The notes under the pieces: model-generated
Database searches by the model: none
What the model was told of the DNA's origin: nothing
What the model saw: the letters and a program-made list of their open reading frames with translations, nothing else
Assembly: GCA_037481615.1 (NCBI GenBank)
Contig: JBBFLI010000030.1
Length of the DNA stretch: 49,149 bases
From: SpSt-501 sp037481615
GTDB taxonomy: Bacteria; Desulfobacterota; Desulfobacteria; Desulfobacterales; SpSt-501
Strand: one strand, 5' to 3'
Shown here: positions 38,895 to 47,382 of the stretch, piece after piece
Layout of the letters: every line of letters starts with the position of its first letter
Numbering within the stretch: position 1 is the first letter of the stretch
Program-made: the position numbers and the translations under genes

Positions 38895-41036
38895 TCACGA
38901 GACCCGCCAGGCGTCCTGCACCTGTTTGACCCGCCGCACCGCCCCCAGGATGCGCTCGAGATGGTCCGTGTCCCGGACCATGATCGTGAAGCGGCTCTCC
39001 ACCATCCGGTTCTCGCGCGTGTCGGATGCGGCGTGCAGGATGTTGGCGCCGAGCTTGCTGATGTTGCCGACCAGATCGGCGAGAAGCCCCATGCGGTCGG
39101 TGGAGACCACCTGAATCTTCACGGGGAAGGTGTCCGTGGTCTCGAGGTTCCACTCGACTTCGATCTGGCGCTCGGGGTTGCTGCGCAGGGCGTTCACGCA
39201 GCCCGCCCGGTGCACGGTGACGCCGAAGCCCTGGGTGATGTAGCCGATGATCGGGTCGCCGGGCACCGGCTGGCAACAGCGGCCGAACTTGATCAGGATG
39301 TCCTCCATGCCCCGCACCAGGACCCCGCCGCGGGGTTTGCGGCGCCGCACGCGGCTCATCAGCTTTTCGAGGATGGAGCCTTGCTCGTCGGCCGGGGCGG
39401 CGGAAGGCAGAAACGGCCGCACCACCTGCAGCGGCGTCACCTTGCCGTAGCCCACGGCGGCGACCAGGTCGTCCAGCGTCTTGTAGCCGAGCGACGCGCA
39501 GACCGCCTCCATCTTCTCCGATCGGCTCCACTGTTGGAAATTCTGCCGCTCCTTGCGGAAGGCCTTTTCGAGCATTTCGCGCCCGAGGCTGATGCTGCGC
39601 TCGCGCTCCTCAGTCTTGATCCACTGGCGGATCTTGGAGCGCGCCTTGATCGTGCGCACGAACTTGAGCCAGTCCTTGCTCGGGTGGTGGTTGTGGGCGG
39701 TCAGGATCTCGACGATGTCGCCCGTCTGCAGCTCGGTGGTGAGGCTGACCATCTGGCCGTTCACCCGGGCGCCGACGCAGCGGTGGCCGATCTCGGTGTG
39801 GATCAGGTAGGCGAAATCGACGGGGGTGGATCCCTTCGGCAGGGCGCGGATGTCCCCCTTCGGCGTGAAGACGTAGACCTCGTCGGGGAAGAGGTCGATG
39901 CGCACGTTTTCCAGGAACTCGCCCGCATCGCGGAAGTTCTCCTGGTTCTCGACGATGTCCTGGATCCAGGCGAGCTTCTGGAGCAGCTCCTCGTCGAAAC
40001 GCTGCCCCTCCTTGTAGCTCCAGTGGGCGGCGATGCCGGATTTGGCGATGCGGTCCATCTCCCAGGTGCGGATCTGGATCTCGATCCGCTCGCCCGACGG
40101 CCCGATGACCGTGGTGTGGAGCGACTGGTACATGTTCGGCTTGGGCCGGCCGATGTAGTCCTTGAACTTGAAATCGATCGGCTTCCACATCGAGTGGATC
40201 AGCCCCAGGGCCTCGTAGCACTGGGGCACGGTGTCGAGGATGATCCGGAAGGCGGTGAGGTCGTAGATCTGGTCGAAGCTCAGGTTCTGCTTCTTCATCT
40301 TCGAGAAGATGCTGTAGAAATTCTTGCTGCGGCCGAGCACCTCGGCCTTCAGGTTCATCTCCTCGAGCCGCCGGCGGATGATCCCGCGCATCTTCTCGAT
40401 GTAGGCTTCGCGCTCGCTGCGCGAGGTGGCCACCCACTGTTCGATCCGGGCGTATTCCTCGGGGTGGAGGTATTTGAAGGCGTTCTCTTCGAGCTCGGTC
40501 TTGATCCAGTAGATGCCCAGCCGCCCGGCGATGGGGGCGTAGATGTCCATCGTCTCCTGGGCGATCTCGCGGCGCTTCTCCGGCGAATGGAAGCGCAAGG
40601 TGCGCATGTTGTGCAGGCGGTCGGCGAGCTTGATCAAGATGACGCGGATGTCGCGCGCCATGGCGAGAAACATCTTGCGGAGGTTCTCGGCCTGCCGCTC
40701 GCGCGAGGAGACGGCGGGGAGCTGGCTGAGCTTGGTCACCCCGGAGACGAGCGCGAGCACTTCCTCCCCGAAGAGCTCGCGCACCTCCTCGGGCTGCGCG
40801 GCGGTGTCCTCGAGCACGTCGTGGAGCAGCCCGGCGGCGACGCTGACGACGTCCAGGCGCATCTCGGCGAGAATGTGGGCGACCTCGAGGGGGTGCAGCA
40901 GATAGGGCTCCCCCGAGAGGCGCACCTGGCCGGCATGGACGCGCGCGGAGTAGACGTAGGCCCGCTCGACGAGATCCAGGCGCGACTCCGGCGCGTAGGT
41001 GGCGATCTTGTCGAGGATTTCGTTGATCCGGATCAT
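38895..41036 (-). CDS. relA: Bifunctional (p)ppGpp synthetase/hydrolase (RelA/SpoT, Rsh)
   Basis: This 713-residue protein makes and degrades the stringent-response alarmone. It has an HD hydrolase domain with H48, H72 and D73 ('LLHDVLEDT'), the synthetase domain ('RSKNFYSIFSKM', 'YDLTAFRIILD', 'MYQSLHTTV'), a TGS domain ('VYVFTPKGDIRALPKGSTPVDFAY', split at 'RALPKG'), a zinc-finger/helical region with 'KFGRCCQPVPGD', and a C-terminal ACT domain. The intact HD residues indicate a bifunctional Rsh. It is the last gene of ispG-proS-relA, 25 bases after proS, placing the stringent-response gene with a tRNA synthetase. Confidence 0.94.
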   Translation of the reverse strand: MIRINEILDKIATYAPESRLDLVERAYVYSARVHAGQVRLSGEPYLLHPLEVAHILAEMRLDVVSVAAGLLHDVLEDTAAQPEEVRELFGEEVLALVSGVTKLSQLPAVSSRERQAENLRKMFLAMARDIRVILIKLADRLHNMRTLRFHSPEKRREIAQETMDIYAPIAGRLGIYWIKTELEENAFKYLHPEEYARIEQWVATSRSEREAYIEKMRGIIRRRLEEMNLKAEVLGRSKNFYSIFSKMKKQNLSFDQIYDLTAFRIILDTVPQCYEALGLIHSMWKPIDFKFKDYIGRPKPNMYQSLHTTVIGPSGERIEIQIRTWEMDRIAKSGIAAHWSYKEGQRFDEELLQKLAWIQDIVENQENFRDAGEFLENVRIDLFPDEVYVFTPKGDIRALPKGSTPVDFAYLIHTEIGHRCVGARVNGQMVSLTTELQTGDIVEILTAHNHHPSKDWLKFVRTIKARSKIRQWIKTEERERSISLGREMLEKAFRKERQNFQQWSRSEKMEAVCASLGYKTLDDLVAAVGYGKVTPLQVVRPFLPSAAPADEQGSILEKLMSRVRRRKPRGGVLVRGMEDILIKFGRCCQPVPGDPIIGYITQGFGVTVHRAGCVNALRSNPERQIEVEWNLETTDTFPVKIQVVSTDRMGLLADLVGNISKLGANILHAASDTRENRMVESRFTIMVRDTDHLERILGAVRRVKQVQDAWRVS

Positions 41037-41061
41037 GCGGCGTCGTCCCGCCGGCGCCGGG

Positions 41062-42582
41062 TCAGTAGGCTTTGGCGAACACGGCGCGGTGCCGGCCCGG
41101 CTTCCCGCAGGCGATGCAGGGGCCGAGCGCCTCGGGCTCCTCGAAGGGCAGGCAGCGGATGCTGACGGTCAGCGCCTCCTTGATGCGCGCCTCGCAGGCG
41201 TCGTCCCCGCACCACGGCGCCCGGGCGAACCCCCCGTGGATTTCGGGTTTCTCGGGGTTGCGGGGGGTGAAGAACGCCTGGAAGTCCTCCCAGCGGTCGA
41301 AGCTCCGCGTGTGGGCCTCGCGGTAGGCGAGCGCCCGGTCGTAGAGCGTCCGCTGGATCTCGTCCAGGATGGCGGGCAGCCGGGCGACGAATTCCTCCCG
41401 AGGAATCGTCGCCCGCTCGGCGTGCGGCCTGTCCCGCCGCCCCACGAAGACCGCCCGGTCGCGCACCTCGCGCATGCCGATTTCGACCCGCAGCGGAATG
41501 CCTTTCTTGATCCACTCCCAGAGACGCGCCCCGCCGATGTCCCGGCGGTCGATTTCGACCCCGACCGGCCGGCCGTGGTAGCGCAGCGCGGCGAGTTCCC
41601 GCGCCAGCGTCTCGACCGCCTCGGCGATCGCCGACCGCTCGCCGTCGTTCTTGACGATCGGCAGCAGCACCACGTGCGCCGAGGCGACCCGCGGGGGGAG
41701 CACGATGCCGTCATCGTCGCCGTGGGTCATGATCACGCCGCCGATCAGGCGCGTCGAGGCGCCCCAGGACGTGGTCCAGACGTACTCTTCCTTCTCTTCG
41801 GCCGTGTGGAAGCGGATCTCCGAGGCGCGGGCGAAGTTCTGGCCCAGAAAGTGGGAGGTGCCCGCCTGCAGCGCCTTGCGGTCCTGCATCATCGCCTCGA
41901 TGCACAGGGTGTCGACGGCGCCCGGGAAGCGTTCGGCCGCGGTCTTGCGCCCCTTGAGCACGGGCATGGCCAGCATCTCCTCGGCCAGCCGGGCGTAGAT
42001 GTCGAGCATCATCACCGTCCGCTCCCAGGCCTCCTCGCGCGTGGCGTGCGCGGTGTGCCCCTCCTGCCAGAGAAACTCGCTGGTCCGCAGGAAGATGCGC
42101 GTGCGCATCTCCCAGCGCACGACGTTGCCCCACTGGTTGATCAGCACCGGAAGGTCGCGGTAGCTCGCGATCCAGCGGCTGAAGGCGTCGGCGATGATCG
42201 TCTCCGAGGTCGGCCGCACGACGAGCGGCTCGGTCAGCCGCCCCGCAGGCACGAGCTGGCCGCCCTCGCTCTTCTCGAGGCGGTGATGGGTGACGACGGC
42301 GCACTCCTTGGCGAAGCCCTCGACGTGATCGGCTTCCTTCTGCAGGAAGCTGAGCGGGATGAAGAGCGGGAAGTAGGCGTTTTTCACCCCCGTCTCCTTG
42401 AACATCCCGTCCATCGCCTCCATGATGTTCTCCCACAGGGCGTATCCCCAGGGCTTGATGATCATGCAGCCGCGCACCGGGGACCGCTCCGCGAGATCGG
42501 AAGCCTTGATCACCTGCTGGTACCATTCCGGGTAGTCTTCGTGGCGCGTCGGAGAGATGGCGGTTTTCGTGGCTTTGCCCAT
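41062..42582 (-). CDS. proS: Prolyl-tRNA synthetase (archaeal/eukaryotic-like type)
   Basis: This 506-residue class II synthetase charges tRNA(Pro). It lacks the YbaK-like editing insertion of the E. coli type (about 570 residues) and has the type 3 layout: 'EDYPEWYQQVIKASDLAE', 'VRGCMIIKPWGYALWENI', 'VVRPTSETIIADAFSRWI', 'RWEMRTRIFLRTSEFLWQEGHTAHAT' (motif 2 region, split after 'SEFLW'), and a C-terminal zinc-type domain with cysteines in 'WCGDDACE', 'IRCLPF' and 'GPCIACG'. It ends in 'AKAY', the terminal tyrosine typical of this type. It is cytoplasmic and co-transcribed with ispG (22-base gap). Confidence 0.95.
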   Translation of the reverse strand: MGKATKTAISPTRHEDYPEWYQQVIKASDLAERSPVRGCMIIKPWGYALWENIMEAMDGMFKETGVKNAYFPLFIPLSFLQKEADHVEGFAKECAVVTHHRLEKSEGGQLVPAGRLTEPLVVRPTSETIIADAFSRWIASYRDLPVLINQWGNVVRWEMRTRIFLRTSEFLWQEGHTAHATREEAWERTVMMLDIYARLAEEMLAMPVLKGRKTAAERFPGAVDTLCIEAMMQDRKALQAGTSHFLGQNFARASEIRFHTAEEKEEYVWTTSWGASTRLIGGVIMTHGDDDGIVLPPRVASAHVVLLPIVKNDGERSAIAEAVETLARELAALRYHGRPVGVEIDRRDIGGARLWEWIKKGIPLRVEIGMREVRDRAVFVGRRDRPHAERATIPREEFVARLPAILDEIQRTLYDRALAYREAHTRSFDRWEDFQAFFTPRNPEKPEIHGGFARAPWCGDDACEARIKEALTVSIRCLPFEEPEALGPCIACGKPGRHRAVFAKAY

Positions 42583-42604
42583 CGGCGTTCGGTGTCCTTT
42601 CTCG

Positions 42605-43732
42605 TCAGGGATTTCGGCCGTTCTGCGGGGTCGTCGACGACCCCTCGGGGGCGCCTCCCGGCGCTTCGGGCCATTCGGCCGCCAGGCGCCGGGCTTCCTC
42701 GATCAGCGCCCCCGCCAGGTCCTCCTCGCGGATGCGGCGCACGACCTTGCCCTTGCGGAAGAGGATCCCCGCCCCCTCCCCGCCGGCGACCCCGACGTCG
42801 GCTTCCCGCGCCTCGCCGGGGCCGTTCACGACACAGCCCATCACGGCGACCTTGAGCGGGGCGCGCAGCGGGGCGAGTTCCCGCTCGACCCGCTCCACGA
42901 TCCCGAAGAGATCGATCCGCGTGCGGCCGCAGGTGGGGCAAGCGATGATTTCCGGCCCCCGCCGGCGGATGTCGAGCGCACGGAGGATCTCCCAGCCTGC
43001 CCGCACCTCTTCCGCGGGGTCGCGGGTGAGCGAGACCCGCAGCGTGTCCCCGATGCCTTCGGCGAGCAGGATGCCGATCCCGAGGGCCGACTTGACCAGC
43101 CCCCCGATCAGGGTGCCGGTCTCGGTCACCCCGAGGTGCAGGGGGAGATCGGTCTTGCGGGCGATCAGCCGGTAGGCGGCGACGGTGCGCGGGACGTCGG
43201 AAGCCTTGAGCGACACCTTGAGATCGTGGAAATCCCAGCTGCGGATGCGGTCGATGTGCCGCAGCGCGCTTTCCACCATCCCCTCGGCCGTCACCCCATG
43301 GTATTGGCGAACGATCGATTTTTCAAGCGACCCGGCGTTCACCCCGATGCGGATCGGGATCCCCCGATCGCGCGCGCAGGCGACCACCTCCCGCACACGG
43401 GATGCGGCCCCGATGTTTCCCGGGTTGATGCGCAGCGCGTCGGCGCCGGCCCGGGCGGCGCGCACGGCGAGGCGATGGTCGAAGTGGATGTCGGCGACGA
43501 CGGGGAGCGAAACCTCGGCCTTGATGCGGCCGATCGCCTCGGCGGCGGCCCGGTCGGGAACGGCCACGCGCACGATCTCGCAGCCGGCGGCTTCGAGCCG
43601 CCGGATCTGCCGCACCGTGGCGGCGATGTCCGCCGTGGGCGTGTTGGTCATCGACTGCACCGCGATCGGCGCCCCGCCGCCCACCGCGACCCGCCCGATG
43701 TGGATCCGTCGTGACGATCTCCGGTTCGACAT
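42605..43732 (-). CDS. ispG: 4-hydroxy-3-methylbut-2-en-1-yl diphosphate synthase (IspG/GcpE)
   Basis: This 375-residue iron-sulfur enzyme converts MEcPP to HMBPP in the MEP isoprenoid pathway. It has 'PIAVQSMTNTPTADIAATV', 'LPVVADIHFDHRLA', 'LRINPGNIG', and cluster ligands in 'IIACPTCGR' and 'MGCVVNGPGEA'. Length and motif order match bacterial IspG. The start ATG at 43732 gives 'MSNRRSSRRIHIGRVAVGG'; upstream in-frame codons run into the opposite-strand promoter area. First gene of the ispG-proS-relA operon. The 145-base gap to the divergent repeat protein holds no clear minus-strand promoter. Confidence 0.95.
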   Translation of the reverse strand: MSNRRSSRRIHIGRVAVGGGAPIAVQSMTNTPTADIAATVRQIRRLEAAGCEIVRVAVPDRAAAEAIGRIKAEVSLPVVADIHFDHRLAVRAARAGADALRINPGNIGAASRVREVVACARDRGIPIRIGVNAGSLEKSIVRQYHGVTAEGMVESALRHIDRIRSWDFHDLKVSLKASDVPRTVAAYRLIARKTDLPLHLGVTETGTLIGGLVKSALGIGILLAEGIGDTLRVSLTRDPAEEVRAGWEILRALDIRRRGPEIIACPTCGRTRIDLFGIVERVERELAPLRAPLKVAVMGCVVNGPGEAREADVGVAGGEGAGILFRKGKVVRRIREEDLAGALIEEARRLAAEWPEAPGGAPEGSSTTPQNGRNP

Positions 43733-43877
43733 GCGGCTTTCGTCTATCCCCGTCGCCTTGCCTCCGGCCCGGGGATGTGTTATCCGGTCGGCGTCCGTTC
43801 GGCTCACCGGCCCGGAAGCCCTTTCCGGGCGTTCGGTCCGCTCCCCGGCCACCGGCCGGCGTTTCCGGGAGGAACCC

Positions 43878-44303
43878 ATGCCTGCAGACGACCCGCGAAA
43901 GCCATCGGCCTTCGACGCCCCGGCGGACGCCGGGCTGGAAGAAGCGCTCCGGCGGGAAGCGCCCGAGGGCCGCCTTTCCTGCGAGCGGGCCTTCGCCCTG
44001 GCCGAGCGCTTCGCCGCGGCCCCGCTCGCCGTCGGCCGTGCGGCGGACCGCCTGGGGGTTCGCCTCGTCCGCTGCCAGCTCGGCCTGTTCGGTTACCAGC
44101 CCGAGAAAAAGATCGTCCGGCCCGCCCCCCGGGTCGAAGAGGCCCTGGAGCAGGCGATCCGCGACGCCTGCGTCGAGGAGCGCCTTCCCTGCCGCGCCGC
44201 CTGGGAGATCGCCGCCCGCTTCGGGCTGCCGCGCCTGGCCGTCAGCGCCGCCTGCGAGGCGCTCGCCGTCCGCATCAAGCCCTGCCAGCTCGGCGCCTTC
44301 TGA
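43878..44303 (+). CDS. Tandem CQLG-F repeat protein, function unknown
   Basis: This 141-residue soluble protein consists of two copies of a 52-residue unit (20-71 and 90-141). Each has the pattern L-EEAL...RLxC(R/E)xAxxxAxRF...LAVxxAxxxLxVRxxxCQLGxF. The cysteines are C35/C66 and C105/C136, spaced 31 residues in both repeats and exactly 70 apart between repeats. The helical part resembles a winged or homeodomain-like helix-turn-helix ('AWEIAARFGLPRLAVSAACE'), so DNA or RNA binding is possible but unproven. I recall single-copy CQLGCF proteins in deltaproteobacteria without a known role. GGAGGAACCC before the ATG is a strong ribosome binding site. Divergent from ispG. Confidence 0.7.
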   Translation: MPADDPRKPSAFDAPADAGLEEALRREAPEGRLSCERAFALAERFAAAPLAVGRAADRLGVRLVRCQLGLFGYQPEKKIVRPAPRVEEALEQAIRDACVEERLPCRAAWEIAARFGLPRLAVSAACEALAVRIKPCQLGAF

Positions 44304-44355
44304 GGGGGCTTCCGTCGCCGGCGCCCTCGTCTCCCTCCGCGGGGGCCCGCATCCG

Positions 44356-44988
44356 CTATCTCCACCGCAGCCCGACAAAGGGGTTGGTGCGCTTTTCCTC
44401 GCCGATCGTCGTCGCCGGCCCGTGGCCGGTGAAGACACGCACGTCGTCGGGGAGGCGGAAGAGCTTCTCCTGGATGCTCCGCCGGAGGGCCTCGAAATCG
44501 CCCCCCGGAAAATCGGTGCGACCGACGGAGCCGGCGAACAGCGTGTCGCCCACGAAGAGGCAGCCGTCGGCGTAGAAGGAAACCCCCCCGGGCGTGTGGC
44601 CGGGGGTGTGGATCACCTGGAGCGAAAGATCGCCCACGGGGATCGTCTCCCCCTCATCGATCAGCCGGTCGGGGTCGGGCGAGTTTTCCGCGGCCATGCC
44701 CCAGGCGGCCGCGCTGCGGGCGAGCAGCCGCAGCATCGGGGCGTCGAGGGCGTGGATCAGGATCGGAGCCCCCGTCGACTGCTTCAGCCGCCGATTGGCC
44801 CCGACGTGGTCGAAATGGCCGTGGGTGTTCAGGATGTGGCTCACGGCCAGGCCCCGCTCGGCCAGCGCGAGCAGAATGCGGTCGGCCTCGTCGCCGGGAT
44901 CGATGACCGCGGCCTGCCGGGTCCGTTCGCACCCGACGATGAAGCAATTGGCCTGCAGCGGGCCCACGGCAAGCTGTCGGATAATCAT
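44356..44988 (-). CDS. Metallo-beta-lactamase-fold hydrolase, glyoxalase II-like
   Basis: This 210-residue protein has the binuclear metal motif 'NTHGHFDHVGAN' (HxHxDH), 'HTPGHTPGGVSFY' and 'FVGDTLFAGSVGRTDFPGGD', and a final His in 'VFTGHGPATTIGEEKRTNPF'. The short length and this ending match the YcbL-type glyoxalase II branch, which hydrolyses thioesters such as S-lactoylglutathione or related substrates. It is cytoplasmic. The start overlaps the nusB stop by four bases, so it rides at the end of the riboflavin/nusB operon. Confidence 0.92.
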   Translation of the reverse strand: MIIRQLAVGPLQANCFIVGCERTRQAAVIDPGDEADRILLALAERGLAVSHILNTHGHFDHVGANRRLKQSTGAPILIHALDAPMLRLLARSAAAWGMAAENSPDPDRLIDEGETIPVGDLSLQVIHTPGHTPGGVSFYADGCLFVGDTLFAGSVGRTDFPGGDFEALRRSIQEKLFRLPDDVRVFTGHGPATTIGEEKRTNPFVGLRWR

Positions 44989-45623
44989 CGCCGTCCTCCT
45001 GTCGCATCCGTTTTCTTCCCTTTTGGCGATCCCCCCCCGCGGACATAGCGCCGCCGGGGCTTCACCGCCCCTTCCGCCGCGGCCGGTTCGACGGCGGGGG
45101 CCGCGGCGGTTTCCCGCGGGCGCTCCTCGGGGGCCGCTTCGCCGCCGGCCGGCGGGGCCCCGTTGTCCTCCGGGCCGATCCCGGAGGCCTCCTCCGGCCC
45201 GGGAGGTTCGACTTCGCCGCGCTCAAGGGCGAGCCGGACGCGGTCCACGATGCCGTTGATGAAGGCCCCGGATTCCTCGCCGCCGTATTTCTTGCCGATC
45301 TCGACCGCCTCGTCGATCGCCACCCGGTGGGGGATGTCCGCACACCAGAGCATTTCGTAGAGCGCGATGCGCATCACGTTGCGGTCGACCCCCCCCATGC
45401 GCTCGAGGCTCCAGTTCTCCGAGTAGCGCTCGATCAGCCGGTCGAGGACTCCCCGCGTCCGGAGCACCCCGCGCACGAGGCGCTCGAAGTGCGGCAGGGC
45501 CTCCGGCTTGGGGGCGAAATCGGCGCGGAAGCGCGCGAGCGCCTCGGGCGTGAACCGTCCCCCGTGATCCATGAAGAAGAGCGCCTGCAGGGCCGCTTCG
45601 CGCGCTTTGCGACGGGCGCCCAT
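44985..45623 (-). CDS. nusB: Transcription antitermination factor NusB with long C-terminal tail
   Basis: Residues 1 to about 137 are a normal NusB ('RRKAREAALQALFFMD', 'DRNVMRIALYEML', 'PHRVAIDEAVEIGKKYGGEESGAFINGI' in order), which binds boxA RNA with NusE/S10 in rRNA antitermination. A further 75 residues form a low-complexity Pro/Ala/Glu tail ending in a basic patch ('RRRYVRGGG', 'PKGKK'), making 212 residues against about 140 in most species. nusB directly after ribH is the common bacterial arrangement; the gap to ribH is five bases. Confidence 0.94.
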   Translation of the reverse strand: MGARRKAREAALQALFFMDHGGRFTPEALARFRADFAPKPEALPHFERLVRGVLRTRGVLDRLIERYSENWSLERMGGVDRNVMRIALYEMLWCADIPHRVAIDEAVEIGKKYGGEESGAFINGIVDRVRLALERGEVEPPGPEEASGIGPEDNGAPPAGGEAAPEERPRETAAAPAVEPAAAEGAVKPRRRYVRGGGSPKGKKTDATGGRR

Positions 45624-45628
45624 CGGCT

Positions 45629-46093
45629 TCAGAGCCGGTCGAAGAGGTTCGCCATCTCGACCGCGGCCATGGCCGCGCTGAACCCCTTGTTGTCGAGCTT
45701 GGTCCCGGCCCGCTCGATCGCCTGCTCGATCGTGTCCACGGTGATCACCCCAAAGATCACCGGCAAGCCCGTCTCCATCATCACCGCGGCGATCCCCTTG
45801 GAGGTCTCGGCGGCGACGAAGTCGAAGTGGGGGGTCGCGCCGCGGATCACGGCCCCCAGGCAGATCACGGCGTGGAACCGTCCGCTCGCGGCCAGCCGCT
45901 TCGCGGCCAGCGGGATCTCGAAGGCGCCCGGGACCTTGACGATCTCGATGTCTCCCTCGCGCGCCCCGCAGCGGTGGAGCGCATCGAGCGCGCCCTCGAG
46001 CAGTTTGCCGGTGATGAAATCGTTGTAGCGGCTGGCGACGATCGCGAAATGCTTGCCCTCCGCCCGCAGCTGCCCCTCGATGACCTTCGGCAT
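45629..46093 (-). CDS. ribH: 6,7-dimethyl-8-ribityllumazine synthase
   Basis: This 154-residue enzyme condenses 5-amino-6-ribitylamino-uracil with dihydroxybutanone phosphate to make lumazine, the riboflavin precursor. It has 'FAIVASRYNDFITGKLL', 'VKVPGAFEIPLAAKRLA', 'AVICLGAVIRGATPHFDFVA' (catalytic His in 'PHFDFV') and 'PVIFGVITVDTIEQA'. Family members form 60-mer or pentameric shells. Part of ribD-ribE-ribBA-ribH-nusB. Confidence 0.97.
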   Translation of the reverse strand: MPKVIEGQLRAEGKHFAIVASRYNDFITGKLLEGALDALHRCGAREGDIEIVKVPGAFEIPLAAKRLAASGRFHAVICLGAVIRGATPHFDFVAAETSKGIAAVMMETGLPVIFGVITVDTIEQAIERAGTKLDNKGFSAAMAAVEMANLFDRL

Positions 46094-46131
46094 GCTCTCC
46101 TCCGCTTCGCCTCCCCCGGTGTCCCGGGGGG

Positions 46132-47346
46132 TCATGGGGTTTTCTCGATCGACAGCAGGTGTCCCATCTTGAACTTCTTGCACTCGAGGTAGCACTTGTT
46201 GAACTCGTTGGCCTCGACCTCGATCGGGACCTGCTCCACGATGCTCAGCCCGTAGCCCTCCAACCCGATCATCTTGCGCGGGTTGTTGGTGAGCAGCCGC
46301 ATGCGCCGTACCCCGAGATCGGCCAGGATCTGAGCCCCGATGCCGTAGTTGCGCATGTCCGGCTGGAACCCGAGCCGGAGGTTCGCCTCGACCGTGTCCA
46401 GGCCCTGCTCCTGCAGCGCGTAGGCGCGGATCTTGTTCACCAGCCCGATCCCCCGCCCCTCCTGCCGGATGTAGAGCAGCACCCCGCTGCCCTCCTCCTC
46501 CATCATGGCGAGCGCCCGGTGGAGCTGGGGTCCGCAATCGCAGCGCAGCGACCCGAAGATGTCTCCGGTCAGGCACTCCGAGTGCACCCGCACGAGCACG
46601 GGCTTCTCCGGGTCGATCCGCCCCTTGACCATCGCGAAATGGAGGAAATCGTCGATGTCGTTCTCGTAGACCACCGCCCGGAACTCGCCGGCGATCACCG
46701 TCGGGATCGTCGCCTCGGCCACGCGGTGGACGAAGGACTCGGTGCGCATGCGGTATTCGATCAGGTCGGTGATCGTGCAGATGCCGATGCCGTGTTCGCG
46801 GCTGATCGCCTGGAGAACGGGCGTGCGGGCCATCGAACCGTCCTCGTCGAGGATGCCGCAGATGACCCCCGCGGGGGTGAGCCCCGCGAGCCGGGCGAGA
46901 TCGACCGAGCCCTCGGTCTGGCCGGTGCGCACGATGACCCCGCCCTCGCGCGCCATGAGCGGAAAGACGTGCCCCGGCCGCACGAGGTCCTCGGGGCGCG
47001 CGCCGGGGGCGACCGCGGTGCGGATCGTGTGCGCGCGATCGGCGGCCGAGAGGCCGGAGGTGATCCCGCTGCGCGCGTCGACCGAAACGGTGAAACCGGT
47101 CCCGTAGCGTGATGTGTTGTTTTCGACCATCGGGGGGAGGTCGAGCGCCTTGGCCTTCGCGCGCGTGAGCGAAAGGCAGATCAAACCGCGGCCGACCCGG
47201 GCCATGAAATTGACGGCCTCCGGGGTCACCCGTTCGGCCGCCATGCAGAAATCCCCCTCCGATTCGGGATCCCGCCCGTCGGCGAGAATGACCATCCTGC
47301 CGCGGCGGATCTCCTCAAGGGCCTCTTCGATGGTCAGGTACTTCAT
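46132..47346 (-). CDS. ribBA: Bifunctional dihydroxybutanone-phosphate synthase / GTP cyclohydrolase II
   Basis: This 404-residue fusion supplies both precursors of riboflavin. The RibB half (1-200) makes dihydroxybutanone phosphate from ribulose 5-phosphate; 'RYGTGFTVSVDA', 'GHVFPLMAR' (metal His) and 'RTGQTEGSVDL' are normal, but the acidic loop reads DGRDPESEGD at 23-32 where DDEDRENEGD is usual. The RibA half (205-404) opens GTP; its zinc cysteines are in 'SECLTGDIFGSLRCDCGPQ' and 'LYIRQEGRGIGLVNKI' follows. Operon position between ribE and ribH is typical. Confidence 0.95.
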   Translation of the reverse strand: MKYLTIEEALEEIRRGRMVILADGRDPESEGDFCMAAERVTPEAVNFMARVGRGLICLSLTRAKAKALDLPPMVENNTSRYGTGFTVSVDARSGITSGLSAADRAHTIRTAVAPGARPEDLVRPGHVFPLMAREGGVIVRTGQTEGSVDLARLAGLTPAGVICGILDEDGSMARTPVLQAISREHGIGICTITDLIEYRMRTESFVHRVAEATIPTVIAGEFRAVVYENDIDDFLHFAMVKGRIDPEKPVLVRVHSECLTGDIFGSLRCDCGPQLHRALAMMEEEGSGVLLYIRQEGRGIGLVNKIRAYALQEQGLDTVEANLRLGFQPDMRNYGIGAQILADLGVRRMRLLTNNPRKMIGLEGYGLSIVEQVPIEVEANEFNKCYLECKKFKMGHLLSIEKTP

Positions 47347-47382
47347 CGCCCGATTGCGCTTTCCCCTGCGGACCGCGGACCC

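Noticed and set aside
46094..46131. FMN riboswitch inside the rib operon
   Set aside because: Gaps between rib genes are only 36-38 bases, too short for the element; if present it would lie upstream of ribD beyond the right edge.
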